Below are positions 10,703 through 22,816 of a DNA stretch of 64,000 bases, one piece after another. This DNA comes from Bombardia bombarda (lineage: Eukaryota; Ascomycota; Sordariomycetes; Sordariales; Lasiosphaeriaceae), in NCBI GenBank assembly GCA_030512295.1, contig JAULSR010000002.1, positions 9,818,583-9,882,582 of the forward strand, given 5' to 3'. The notes beneath the pieces are model-generated. The model made no database searches and was not told where the DNA came from. It worked only from the letters and a program-made list of their open reading frames with translations. Numbering within the stretch: the stretch's first letter is position 1; every line of letters starts with the position of its first letter. The translations under genes were made by a program, and so were the position numbers.

Positions 10703-11983
10703 ATGTTGCCGACCAGATCCCTCACTCGCGCCGCCCCTAGAGCAGCACGCACCATCCGCGCGCCCAGAATTCAGCAGCGCCGCCTCCAGTCGACATCCAC
10801 ATCCACATCCAGCCCTTCAGTCTCCCAACAAGCCAATGGTTCTAGCACATCGCATCTCGCGTCAGGCGTTGCCGGAGGTCTTGCCGGCGCCGCTCTTCTT
10901 TATGGCATCTACACAATGACGCCGTCGGGGCGGATGGCGAGCCAGGTGAACAAGGCGGCCAAGGAGGCGGACAAGAAGTACCAGCAAGTCGCGTCCAAGC
11001 TGAAGGAGAAGGCGCCCAGCGCAGACGAGGCCGTCGACAGAATTAAGCAGATTTGCTACTCATATGCGGGCTGGATCCCTGGCGGCCGCGAGTATGTCGA
11101 TATTGCCTTCAAGGACCTCGAGTCGATCCGCGAGAACAACCAGGACGAGTTCAACCAGCTCATTGATGAGACGTACAAGCGGTTCCAGGACATCGCCAAG
11201 GCTGGACTCAGCATGGAGGCCCTTTCCAAGTCCTACGATGCCCTGGCTGATCTGAGCAAGAAGGTGGCCAGCCTGGCTGGCAGCTCAGTCGACCAGATCC
11301 TCGAGAACCACCCCGAGCTCAAGGAAAAGGTCGGAGGCCCCATCGACCAGCTGAAGCAGATGGGTGACCAGTACGGCCCCGAGGCCAAGAAGATGGCGGA
11401 CGAGACCTGGGACCAGGTCAAAGACATCATGGCCAGTGGGTTCTCTGCCGATACTGCCAACAAGGTACGCAAGCTGGTGGAGGAGAAGACGCAGCAGCTT
11501 AAGAAGCTGGGCGACGAGGCATACAAGAAGGGCCTCGAGCAGGCGCAGCCTCTGCTGGAGAAGAACCCAAAAGTCAAGGAGCTCATTGAGAAGAACCAAG
11601 ACTTCCTGAAGAAGGGCAACGCGACCGCGCTGTTTAAGCAGGTCAAGAGCGCCGTTGAGAGCGGCGATACCAGCAAGCTGGAGGAGTACGTCAAGAAATC
11701 AGTCGACAAGGCCAAGTCGGTGGGAGGCGGTTCCAGCCCGTCGTCTGTCCTCAGCGGTGGCGCCGGCAGCTTTGCTGCACTTGGACAGTTCTTCGGCGGT
11801 TCATCGTCGGGTAACAAGATTCAGGAGCACGTCAAGGTGTTGTCGGAGCTAGTAGAGTCCCATGCCAAAGAGGGCGAGAAGCTGCTCAAGGAGACCAAGG
11901 AAGACCTACAGAAGGTGCTGGAGGACAAGGCGAACAAGGCACAAAAGATTGTGAAGAGTGCCAAGAAGGATGCGGAGCAATAG
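10703..11983 (+). CDS. Putative mitochondrial membrane-anchored helical protein
   Basis: The ATG at 10703 (CACAATG context) gives 426 residues; the frame is open further upstream but only with a non-ATG triplet. Residues 1 to about 35 (MLPTRSLTRAAPRAARTIRA...) are Arg/Ser-rich without acids, a typical mitochondrial presequence. A hydrophobic Gly/Ala segment (SGVAGGLAGAALLYGIYTM) follows, then about 340 residues of Lys/Glu/Ala-rich amphipathic helix with repeating units such as LAKAGLSMEAL and VDQILENHPELKEKV. I infer an inner-membrane-anchored coiled-coil or LEA/apolipoprotein-like protein. I do not recognise a named family. Confidence 0.85.
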   Translation: MLPTRSLTRAAPRAARTIRAPRIQQRRLQSTSTSTSSPSVSQQANGSSTSHLASGVAGGLAGAALLYGIYTMTPSGRMASQVNKAAKEADKKYQQVASKLKEKAPSADEAVDRIKQICYSYAGWIPGGREYVDIAFKDLESIRENNQDEFNQLIDETYKRFQDIAKAGLSMEALSKSYDALADLSKKVASLAGSSVDQILENHPELKEKVGGPIDQLKQMGDQYGPEAKKMADETWDQVKDIMASGFSADTANKVRKLVEEKTQQLKKLGDEAYKKGLEQAQPLLEKNPKVKELIEKNQDFLKKGNATALFKQVKSAVESGDTSKLEEYVKKSVDKAKSVGGGSSPSSVLSGGAGSFAALGQFFGGSSSGNKIQEHVKVLSELVESHAKEGEKLLKETKEDLQKVLEDKANKAQKIVKSAKKDAEQ

Positions 11984-12429
11984 ATGAGAGAAAGGGAGCA
12001 TAATATCCAGTTTCGCAGGAGACTTGTAACTGTACGTTTATTGCATATGCATTCATGGCGCGTTTGGGGCAGCGGTCCTTTTAGACTGCTTGTACTTTAG
12101 ATGCTATGATGAACAAACATGACGTTTTCCTCATTGCCATCCGGTGCAGTACTATTGCATGACATGACAGATTCTCCAACAAGTGATCTTATTCGCCCTC
12201 TCATTTCCCTCCCAACCTCACACCCTGAATCAGCATTTATAACCCTTTTGAGACAAATATCGTGACAGGTGCCCCAATAGAGCTAAGTTTCCCGGGCTTC
12301 CACCTGATTGGTTGAAGGGTTACATCCTGGTTTGTCCCGCCTGGCCACCTGGGCTTTAGTTCTAGGGGAGGAGGAAGCCTGGAAAGCGCAAGCTCGTCAG
12401 CTCTTAGAAACTACCTACGGATCAAAACA
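11984..12429. other. Intergenic, promoter of the zinc cluster gene
   Basis: Contains the two flanks; nothing else recognised. Confidence 0.5.
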
Positions 12430-13644
12430 ATGGCTGGACAAACACAGACGGCCGCACTGCATCCTCCTCCTCCTCTACCACCACCACCACCACCACCACC
12501 ACCACCAAGACGGCCGCGAAATGCCACCCCAAGGCTCCGGTCGTCATGCAACTCGTGCGGGTCGGCAAAGGTGAAATGCGATCAAGGCCAACCCCAATGC
12601 GGCCGCTGCACCAATCTTGGCCTCAAATGCATCTATGGCATGTCGCGCAAGTTTGGAAGACCACCCAAGAGGACTCGAATAGATTTGCCAAATCCAGGTC
12701 CAGTTCTGCCACCGCATCTGACGAGCCATAGCTTGCCGTTCGGGCTCGATGGTGGTGTGGGATCGCCAGTTACTCTTGAGCATCACCACAACCTGGCCGA
12801 TTTTGACCTGTCAGACACTTCACTCCTAGGCCAATGGACTGGCGAGCTCGACATGTTGGGTCTGGCCCTTGGCATGCATGACAGCCATGTTCCGGAACCT
12901 TCAACAAGTGTCAACCCTCTCTCCCTTCAGATGGAGGAAGTCCGCGGCAGCAACACAAGCTCGAATGTTTTGGCCCCTCACAGCTGCGCCCGGGAGTCAT
13001 ACGAGATCTTGGCAGACCTCATCTGTCCCGGCCCAAATCTTCACGCCCCCGACACCAACTCCAGCACTGTGACAGCACACCTAGACCTGGTCCTCCACGC
13101 CAACAGGAACGCCATGGCCCGCCTGAGCCGACTTCTGCAATGCTCTTGCGCAAAATCCGGACACAGAGTCATGATTCATGCGTCCATCATCTCTCGTATC
13201 CTCATGTGGTATCAACAGGCAGCTGGATGGGCTCGCTGCAGAGATATTGCCCACGATATATCACCGGAAAGTTCCCCGTCACCCTCGCCCATGCCCGACC
13301 CGAGGACCGGCACAGAAATGCATAGCCGCACCTTGTCTCAGACAACAGGTTTTGTCGTCAGTGACGTACCCGCCTCACTGGGCACGTTTGGTATCGAAGA
13401 CCAGAAAATGCAGGCTGCTATCAGGAACCACCTGGTCCTCCACGAGCTGAAGAACATGGCTTGTCTGATTGATCTGTTCAGCTCCCACCTCACGACCGAC
13501 TCGGAACATTGTTTTTCTGGCAGCCACAGCATGGTTAATCTGCATGTCTCCACAACAACATGGCTGCGTCATGAGTACCACAGCACCATCGACCTCCTCA
13601 AAGCTAAAGGGCATGGAAAACTGGGAGACTCTTCGAGTCCATGA
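12430..13644 (+). CDS. Zn2Cys6 transcription factor with AflR-type regulatory domain
   Basis: A single exon encodes 404 residues. A proline run (about 12-26) precedes the zinc cluster with cysteines at 40, 43, 50, 57, 60 and 67, exactly CX2CX6CX6CX2CX6C, followed by a basic linker (RKFGRPPKRTR). This binds DNA in the nucleus. Residues from about 195 (SCARESYEILADL) to about 375, including LLQCSC and ASIISRILMWYQQAAGW, match the AflR regulatory domain first known from the aflatoxin pathway. Proteins of this type often sit in secondary-metabolite clusters, but no polyketide or peptide synthase is present here. The NmrA-like gene downstream is the only possible partner. The poly-Pro tract is encoded by a CCA/CCT repeat that may vary in length. 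Confidence 0.92.
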   Translation: MAGQTQTAALHPPPPLPPPPPPPPPPRRPRNATPRLRSSCNSCGSAKVKCDQGQPQCGRCTNLGLKCIYGMSRKFGRPPKRTRIDLPNPGPVLPPHLTSHSLPFGLDGGVGSPVTLEHHHNLADFDLSDTSLLGQWTGELDMLGLALGMHDSHVPEPSTSVNPLSLQMEEVRGSNTSSNVLAPHSCARESYEILADLICPGPNLHAPDTNSSTVTAHLDLVLHANRNAMARLSRLLQCSCAKSGHRVMIHASIISRILMWYQQAAGWARCRDIAHDISPESSPSPSPMPDPRTGTEMHSRTLSQTTGFVVSDVPASLGTFGIEDQKMQAAIRNHLVLHELKNMACLIDLFSSHLTTDSEHCFSGSHSMVNLHVSTTTWLRHEYHSTIDLLKAKGHGKLGDSSSP

Positions 13645-14076
13645 CAATGGTTGATACCTGTTTCACTATTTTCTTGACATCTAAGTCTGGATCTTGGGGC
13701 TTAAGCTCCCTTTTGGGTTAGGTAGATACCTATGTTCACTAGGTATTTAAGCTTATTCACGAGATTTTATGTTTCAACGTTCATGGAAGACGTCTGGCTT
13801 TGTTTCATTGCGTACATGAATCGACACTGGCTCGGGGACTTTTGAGCGGGAACACGAAGTCTGGGTACTTTATCAACCCAAGCCTTCGGGGATCAAAGCT
13901 TGATCCCCATTGGCCAACTTGTGCATTGCGTGAGAAAGGGCCCGACTGCCAATATCCCGAGCATTTCACAAATCATTCCCACTGCCTCCTTGTACCGTTC
14001 ATATATACTGGTCCCAATTTCTATCACGCAATCAAATCATCATTCTGTCGCGCCCAGCAGTCACCAGGCTATCAAA
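13645..14076. other. Intergenic, promoter of the NmrA-like gene
   Basis: No gene seen. A TATATA motif around 14005 lies about 70 bases before the ATG at 14077. Confidence 0.4.
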
Positions 14077-15534
14077 ATGGTCAGAATCGCCATTGCAGGC
14101 GGCTCAGGAGGCAAGTGATACATCTTACCGCAGAGCTCTTGATATTTATTCGAGCTACATCTAATGCAACGGACATTCTCCACAGAAGTTGCTCGGGAGG
14201 TTATAGACGCTCTGGTCGCAGCGTCGGACAATGACGACATCATCATCTTCAGTCAGAATGTAAGTCCTCGAGTCAACTTTGCTGTCTGTTTCATCAAACT
14301 GGTCCTTGTAAACCACCTGACCAGGTCTCTTCAGGATATGCATTCGCAGAGCAACAACCCTCACGGTTTATCCTGGCGTAAGGTCGATTATAATGACAGT
14401 AACAGCCTCGTACAAGCTCTCCGTGACATCCACACCGTCTTGTCTTTCATCCAGCTCCTGCATGATCCAGAGAACAAGTCACAAAAGAATCTGATTGACG
14501 CTGCTATTCTTGCTGGCGTCAAGCGTTTTGCACCGAGCGAGTGGGGAAGGTAAGTAAAACTGACTTCCACATCTGGCATATAAATGAGTCGAACGCTGCA
14601 TGGGCGAGAACGTCCAATTTGCATCCCCCGGCTAATAGATCAAACCCTTTGCAAAGTCGCGGGGCAGCGGCGATGCCTTGGTGGGCAGGAAAGGATGATA
14701 TCAAAGAGTATTTGAAGCAAGTAAATACAAACAAAAAGGTCAGTCAGCCTTTGCTTTGTCCATGTCTTTATCCCTCCACTTTGTTTTTATGATCAGCAAC
14801 TATTAGCTCTTTACGACCCTGCCTATCATAATATCTAACAAGACGTTTAAAAAACATCATTCTCTTCTTCAGGTTCTGGAATACACTCTGTTCCAACCTG
14901 GCCTCTTCATGAACTACCTCGCCACGCCATTCAAGACGTCTTCGCACCTCACGCCACTCAATACCTTCATCGACTTGAAAAATCAACGAGCCGTCATGGT
15001 GGATGGATATAGCAACGCAGCTCTTGTACTTACCACCGTTCAGGACATGGCTGCCGTCGTGGCGAGGGCTGTCCACTTCGAAGGCCAATGGCCCGTGGTC
15101 GGTGGCATCAGGGGTAACAGGGTCACGATCTCGCAGCTTCTCGAGATTGGCAAGCGAGTTCGAGGTACGCAATAATTGTTTCTTTTAGTAGCCCAAAGCC
15201 TATATGATCATGGTGATATTGTCGTCAGCATGGCTAGGTAGTTACTAACAGCAAAGTCTGGTGAACCACAGACGGCTCCTTCACAGTTGAGACAGTCAAG
15301 CTCCACGACCTCGAAGCGGGACGCCTCAACACATCCTGGACACTAGAGGCACGTCACCACAGCGTCTCAACCCAACAGGAAACCGAGATGTTGAAGAGCG
15401 TTCTTGTAGGGGTTCTTGTAAGCACGGTAAAGGGGGGTTGGGATGTATCGGATGAGTGGAACCAGCTGTTGCCGGACTACAAGTTCAGCGGCGTTGAAGA
15501 ATTCCTGGAAGATGTACCATGGGATGCTAACTAA
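14077..15534 (+). CDS. NmrA-like / isoflavone-reductase-like NAD(P)-binding protein
   Basis: Six exons (14077-14110, 14186-14259, 14335-14549, 14639-14738, 14873-15164, 15272-15534) join in phase to 325 residues. The protein opens with a Rossmann motif (VRIAIAGGSGE), then a strand ending FSQN, the VLSFIQLL and GVKRFAPSEWG motifs of the atypical short-chain dehydrogenase NmrA/IFR group, FQPGLFMNYLA, and GGIRGNRVTISQLLEIG. Such proteins bind NAD(P) and act as reductases or redox-sensing regulators; the substrate cannot be told. Intron 1 (14111-14185) is GC-AG: AG|GCAAGT is a perfect GC-type donor, and no GT donor nearby restores the frame. The other introns are GT-AG. Confidence 0.9.
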
Positions 15535-15815
15535 ATCTCTCGAACTGATCGACGGTGTGGCTTCCATACGTCTACCATATATATGTTTAAATCTACAAAA
15601 TGCACCACGTCTATACGGCCCAGGTTAAAGAGCAAGAGGTTTCATACCAGGACCCGTGTGGTGAACTTCCAGAACGACGACGAAGAAGATATGGCAAGGT
15701 AAGCAGGTGTAAAATGATGATGTGAGAATTATCAGCCAAACGGCCTATGTACAAATAGAAAAAGACCAAGGAAAGAACTGTGTGATGTAAAAATGAGTCA
15801 AGTATTCGAGGGCAT

Positions 15816-18800
15816 TCACAACCTCGGTCCGCCAGCCTTCCAAGCCGTCCTCGTCCGCGGTGGGACATTAACGACACCAAAATTATGCAGTCTCTCGCCG
15901 ATCAAATACGCTTCATCCCTAATGCGGACCTTCCAGCCGCGGAAAATCCCAATGACGCTCCAGAGGGCGACGACTGCACCGGCACCAAATGCTACAAAGG
16001 GGAAACTTAGCCGATAGATTAGCACAAGGTACGCATCATACAAGCTCCGGTCAGGCACGCCATCCACAAGCACCGCACCAGATGCCTCAATGACCGCCTC
16101 AGCTAGCCCGTTGGCGATGGTGAACCGCGCAACCAGGAGCGGCGCGGCAATCGCAAATGCCCAGAGAGCCAGACCGGGAATGATGAAGGCGCGCGTCAGA
16201 ATAGTCAGGTCAGGATCGAGCCAGCCACGGCGGAGAACGGCTCGCACGGCGAAGGCAAGGCGAGTGCCACCAAACCATCCCGTCACGAGGCGTGCGCTGA
16301 GCTTTAAATATAGCAAACCGATCGTCCATGCCTGTATCACGCGGATCGTGTGTTGCGGATTGACGTCCAAGACCACTGGAGTCGATGGCGTGGATGTTCC
16401 CTTCGCCCCCACGAGCAAAACGCTGTACATGAATTCGTGTAATGGAATCAATGCGTAGAGTTCCATAAGTGACGCGACGAGGAGCGGGAAAACGAGAAGC
16501 AGGAAGAAGTAGGCATAGGAGACTCTCGCGACGCGGAGTGTGATGCCGAGTACACGCTGCACTGCCCCACGGTTGTATGCAGACCTGGCTACCAGTGCGA
16601 TCCATGCCTGGGCAGTACTGTAAATCGAACGGAGTTTAAAGAGCAAATAGGCCGCTGATCCAAGAATATAGATGCCGATACTGAAGGCGTAGATGTCATT
16701 GGTAAGGATGTGATGGGGGATGAGCAGTTTGAACATGCGTCGACCAAAGACCAGTGGCACGATGGTGATGCCAACGCCAGTGACGGCAGCGAATATCCAA
16801 ATAAACAAGATAAACAAGAAGACGCGGAAGCGGAAGTGGGGCGGGACATAGACCAGTTGGTACTGGCTGGAGGAGTAGAGATCTGTCTCGGGTAAATCCA
16901 TCTGCCCGTCCTGTCTCGTGTTGTCCTCAGCGACTTCCAGAAAGACCATCTTGCCCTTGGGAATCTTGACCGCATCAGATGCCGGGGTACGAACAAAACG
17001 CCCGTCAGGGATCAGCTGGCCAGACATGACAAGACTGGCCTTCATCTCATCCAATGCGGTCATATCATCCTTGGAGATGGCCGAAGTTGGCTTAGCTGTA
17101 CCGCCCTCAAAGACATCCCTCCACGTCTTTGGGACAACTTCTCCATTTTTCTCCAGTTCAAGGAAGAATGTCCTCCATCGCTGCGTGTCACGATGGCCAG
17201 AGTCCCCCCTGAGGGCCAGGTGTCCTTCCTCATCGACACGCCGCTCCCCAAAAAGAAACCAGGTAATCCGCAAAGCGCGAGCACACTTGCGAAACCACCA
17301 AGTGTACATTACATGAAGGCCGTCGCTGGGCCTGAAGAACTTGACCGCCAATGGCATGAGGAAGTTGTAGAACAGAAGGTCGATGGGGAATTCGAGCACA
17401 GGCTCATTGGACGAGTAGTGAATGGGCAAGACGTTAGGCAGAGACAAGGACAGTCCCCAGACAACGCCCCCTAGACAAACAAGCACTAGGGCGCCGTAGA
17501 CAAAGGCCGAAAACAGTATCTTTCGGAGTTGGATTGCAAGGTTGCGCTCCAGGACGTCGCGGACCGGATGAAATTCGGGATCATCAGGATCTCGGATGAA
17601 GTAAAGCACCCCTTTTCGCATAATCTTGCGACACATGGACACAAACAGCGCGAAATGGAACATGTATCCAGTCCCAACAAACCAGTGGACGAAGATGGAG
17701 GTGAGGGGGTAGTTGACGGTAAAAAGCATGCGCGACTTCATCGACGTGGCCTCAAATAGAGGCATAAGGGCGACGTCAAGAAGCATGCCGCAGTACAGTG
17801 GGAAGACGAGCATCTCGATGCCGATGATCAGGATGACCTTCATCACCCCACTAGCCTGGTTGAGGCCATCGATAATAGAGGCTTCCCACTGTTGTCCTGT
17901 TTGGCCAGAGGAGAAAGGCCGACCACGATGGAGATATAGGCCTGCCGCAGTGGATATTGTCACATAGCCGCCAATGATGGCCCAGAACCTGTCGATCCCA
18001 TTCCAATACGCCAATTCCGGATCTATTGTGCCACTCGTCTCTGGTAGGTTCAGGTTGATCACCCAGAAACTGGTATTCGAAACGGCCGCCCGCATGTCTC
18101 CCATCGTTTCCCATGCAACCGTGGAGACATTTGAGAGTAAGGAGACGGTCTCTGAGCCCTTGGCGTGGTAACCGCCACCGAAAAGAAACATAATAGCTCG
18201 CCCAATGGCGGTGAGTGCCAGGCCGATATCGGTTTTCACAACCAGTAAGGCCTCATGACTTGCGACAGAAAATGTGCGGACCTCAGATGCGGAAATCATG
18301 TAGAGCTCCGTCATGAAGCCCCTGGTGATCCTGCCCGATGCACTGAGCAGTACCGAGCGCGAAGTATTAACATATATCTGTGTATAGTTGGTGATCGGGT
18401 CATGGTTGATGACGACGCTTAGTTTGTGCATGATTGTTGAAATGAAATACGAATTGGCTCCAATGAGAACGAGGGCGCAGTCCTGGATAAACTTGCAGAA
18501 GCTGAGAAACATGAGAACTGGCCGCATGGGGTTTGCCACGATCCAAACGGTGAACCGGCCGAAGTTGTACGGAATAAATATGCCGATAAAAATGGTGATG
18601 GAGACGAGAAAGGCGCAGAATATGGCGTTCTGGAACAACCCTGCAACAGCACCACGCATGCCAAGCAGCTCTAGGATACCCTCAAGGTCCTCGGCGTCAT
18701 CAATCGCCTCTGGATCAAGACCAGCTGCAACAACAGCTTCGACCACGTCGCGGTCCCTTTCCACTTCTTCCCCAGCACGTCATCTGCATCGTCGTCGAGC

Positions 18801-21189
18801 AGAATTACGTCGTCGAGGTCTCCGAACTCGTCCAATACAATGACCGCAGCAAGCTCTGCGGGGTCAATGGCATCGACATCACGCCACATGAAATCCGCGA
18901 CTCGGCCAACAAGGCCTGCTGGCTCGGGCCGTGGCTGGGGAACATTGGTGGGTTGGTGTGGCGGCAATGCTTCCAATCCCTGCAAATCCTGCCGCTCGAG
19001 CTGCCGTTCAGGCTGCCGCTCAGTGATGAGATCGCGGTCTGGTGACTGGGCGCGCGGTGGAACTTCATCGTCTGTGTCCTCGGTTCCAGAAGCAGCGGGG
19101 GTATCAAGTACAATATCTGAGGGTTCACCCTCATCGGGATTGCTTGACACGTGAGCGTCAATGAGCTGCTCGATATCCTGCAGCTGAGATTGATCAATGG
19201 TGGTTCGTAATGATCCTCGGAACCTTGGCGCAGGAATCGGAGGAGGGACAGAATCGGTCGAGAAGGGTGAAGGGTCAGATAGTAGATCTACAAAAGACCA
19301 ATTGTTATTCCCCAAGGGATTGATGGTGTCGTTGACCTTGGGGCCATCGGTATTAGCTCGAGGTCTCAACGGGCTCCTCATCAATGCCAAGCGGTACTCG
19401 TCCACAACCTCATCCTGTTCGTCGTTTTGTTCATCATATGCTACGAGTTTGCCCTTCCCTTTTCGATCTCCAGAATCTCCAACAGTTTTACCTTCATCAG
19501 GCCAGGCCTGGTCTTTTGGCTGCTGATCAAATTCTCCTCTCCTGGGTGCACGAGGTCTGGGAAGGGAGGGTTTCTTGGACGAGTGTATGTCGGTCATCTC
19601 GTCCATATGATCTGAATGATCACCAAAATCCGAGCTGTCGTCATCCGATTGCCTGTGTGGGTCGACCATTGACTTTGTCAACTTAAACCAGTAATCCAAT
19701 TGATCCTCTAGATGACGTTCCTCGATGATTTTCAAGATCGTCTTGGGATCCCCGCCAGCCTCCGCATGAATCTTCAAATACTCGTGGACTGCTGTCCCAC
19801 TAATTTCCAAAGGGCCCGTTAGGGGTGTATTTGAGTTACCCAAGTTGCCGCGCAACTCAGGGATGGGAGCCAGCCCAGACCTCCTGTAAGACCCGCCAGC
19901 GTTGCTGCTGCTGTCGGAGACGCGACGATTGAACTTCGGCCTACCAGGCCTGTTGTCCCAAACAGAATCGTCGGGCTCTATATCATCTTCCAGGGGATGG
20001 TGAAGGTTGTTGCCATCATCGTGGTCAGGGCGACGGCCGCGGTGATGGTCATGCTGGGCCTCTTCTGGGTCCAAGTGCTGGTGGCCAGCAGCAGGCGGAT
20101 TGCCAACTTGGACATCTCCTGGATGCTGCGGAACAGCGTTTTCAGCAGCAGCGAAAGCTGCACGCATATTGATCTCTGGCTGTTGTTGGACAACATAGTC
20201 CCGAACGAGTATGATCAGAATGAAGCACACAATGACGAGGATAGTGATGATCTGGCCTTCGAGTATGGCAATAACTGCCCGGTTGATGGGAGGATGGCGG
20301 GTGAGATTTCGAAGAAAGCCGACATCGCTTAAAAGGGACGGGTGGTTCAAAGTCGTCGTGATCTTGTCGATGGAAGACATGTTTGTATTGTAAACGAGCC
20401 TGTCGGTCAAGCCGACAGTGCCGAACAGATAACGCAGTATAGTTGAATATAGCGGATCGCCTGTAGTCAAGTTGACAGCATTTCCAGCCATCAAGTCGAC
20501 CGAATCTCGAGGCAGGCGATCCATGATGCCGCCAATCGTCGCCACCGTTGTCGTTGCGGCAAATAGAGGGCTCGAAGGACAAACGGTCGTGCCGTAGGGC
20601 GTGACGGTGAGAGAAACGGACCTGTACGCAGCGGCGGCGGTGCTGGGTTTGGCATTGAAGATTGAACCGCCGCCTAAGCCCTCGTCGCTGATCCAGAACA
20701 AGAAGGACCAGACAGACCGCATCAGGTACGGCAACCATCCCAACCAAACACTTAAGACCAAGCAAGCCCTCAACCAGACCAGCAGATTGCGAAGGAGGTA
20801 TTTGGCCATGTGGGTGACGAAGACGAAGAAGGGCAAGGCCTTGGGCATGTCGTGGGCGTACAGTTTGGTGAAGCGAAAGGGCGTCTTGCACAGCTCGCAG
20901 TGCTTCTTCTGCGAATGGGACAGCCACTCCATCAGGCAGTCCTGATGGACGAACTTGATGCTCCCGCTGCATTTGCAGGGGTAGAAGAGCGGCTCGTCCA
21001 ACGTTCCCTCGCCACGACATATCCGACATGTGTCTGGGTCGAGGGGGGCTGGCTGGCCTCGGGCGGGGAGGTGCGCGACGAGGATGACGGGCCATCGCGG
21101 GCAGAAGATGACGTCCGAGGGCGGGTATTAGGAAAGTGATCGAGGTCGGCGCCCGAAAAGGGGTCCAGGTCGAGGATGCTGGAGCTCAT
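15816..21189 (-). CDS. Doa10/SSM4 (MARCH6-type) RING-CH membrane E3 ubiquitin ligase, with two apparent one-base frameshifts
   Basis: Three overlapping frames together give about 1790 codons, normal for fungal Doa10. The N-terminus (ATG 21189, MSSSILDLDP) leads into a RING-CH finger (DTCRICRGEG, PCKCSGS, FVHQDCLMEWL, HCELCK), then membrane segments, a long acidic disordered loop, and many more membrane helices ending near GERLHNFGVVNVPP. Doa10 sits in the ER and inner nuclear membrane and ubiquitinates degron-bearing proteins for ERAD. To read through, one base must be added in the C run on the coding strand (G run 21043-21048) just before the RING, and one in the G run (C run 18770-18773) between DDADDVLG and VERDRDVVEAV. 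No GT-AG pair repairs either. Sequence error in homopolymers is likelier than true loss, because all other parts are intact. Confidence 0.88.
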
Positions 21190-22816
21190 CGTGGGCGATC
21201 AGAGCTGTTGTCGAGATGGCGGCGGTTTGGCTCGACGGACACGCGCCATTCAGGGTAGCACAGGATGCCGTTTCACCTCTGCATCAGTAAAGCCGGCGGG
21301 AATTGCACCCAATGTGTTGCGTCGAAAACGGTAGATGACTGAGAAGCGGCGGGGAGACTTTGATGGTGATGGGAAATCAGGAAATCGGAAATGGAGATGC
21401 GAACGTCGAGACAAAGATTACAGGGCGGTGCGGTGCCTAGCAGGCCAGATTGATAGGTAAGGTATGTACCTGAGGGTACCTATGGGGGGTAGTGCGACAG
21501 TGCGGCAGTGCATGCGAGCATTTACGCAGTAGAATAGGTGGGCGGTGGAAAAAAGGGCGGGGCCTTGCTGGAGGCACGTGCCTTCTGCGCTATGTCTGCC
21601 CTGCACCGGTGGCGGGGTCACATCGCAACTTCCGGATGGTTCACGCTTCCCAGAAGGCAAGTCATTCAGTCGCGCAGTGATTGGTCTACCATCGAATCCC
21701 GCTCTATCATGGAAAATCCGATATTTGAGAGTTGTTAGAATGGCTGCCTTGTGAAATCAAACTGTCTCAACGGAGGTGGGGCCAGTCGTTAGGCCAGTCG
21801 TTAGGTCCCTGACGAGCAGAGGCTGAAACAACATTCACTCGCCTGAAAGACAGATTGGATAGTCTGACGTGGGGTACGCCCTCATTTTTCCTAGCATCTA
21901 CACCATCAGAAATCTACAAATCGGAAATCTACAAACATTGCCATACCCGACAGGCTGACGTTCAACCCGCTGCATCGGAATTTGCGTGCCTTCAAGACCG
22001 TAAATTTGCCTAGAAGAGCATCCGGATAGCGTAGAGATAGGGAAATTCTTGTGCTGACTAGCTAGCGCTCCGCATTCTGGATGGATGCACGCGGGCACAC
22101 AACGCAGCGAGCAGCACTGATTGATTGTAAGTACCTACTGTGTAAAGCTCGATGACGTGCGTGGATGCGACTGCGTCACGCTAAAATATTGGAGAGCATG
22201 TCCAAAAGCAAGCTCCCAACAACCGTGACGTTGCGCCCAGATGGAAGAAGTCGGACCAAGACAAAGAGATACCCATGGGTGATATTCCAAACTATTTACC
22301 TCACCAATTTGTTTCCTGTTTCAACTCCATCCATTTCAAATCACATCGCGCTTTTGTGTTCTTTTGCGGATTCCCAAAAGTTTCATGTCCTGAGAGAAGC
22401 CCCGCTGACCCAAGGCAAAGCGCACCCCTTGCATTTCAAGTCTTCGCTTAGGTGCCCAAACGGGGACCCCAAACGGCAGCGACGTCCTGAGCCGGAGTGA
22501 ACCTTGGCAGTGACATCGTCCGAGCTTGTTAGGTCCCGTCCATTTTCTGGCTTGGTCTACAGCAGTCAGTCCATTGCGACTGCAACTACCTCGCACCTTC
22601 TACGCTTGACGACTTCCATTTCCCTCCCGCGTCAAAGACGCCAGAAGAACCCCAGAAGAACCCCAGAACAAACACGCGCGCCAAAGACACCCACGAGCTC
22701 CGCGAGCTCTCTCAATGAGCGCTTTCCAGCACACATCTTGGTAGCACAACAAAGCAGCTTCTGTCAGCCTGGCGCTGCATCATCTGCACCACCTGCAACA
22801 CCTCCAATCTCCCACC
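21190..22816. other. Divergent intergenic region between the Doa10-like and hoxa13-type genes
   Basis: Holds both promoters. A direct duplication of GGCCAGTCGTTA is present near 21780. No gene seen. Confidence 0.5.

Noticed and set aside
18671..18800. Intron to explain the frame change in the Doa10-type gene
   Set aside because: The candidate GTAATT...AAG segments are 42-45 nt, multiples of three, and would not change the frame.
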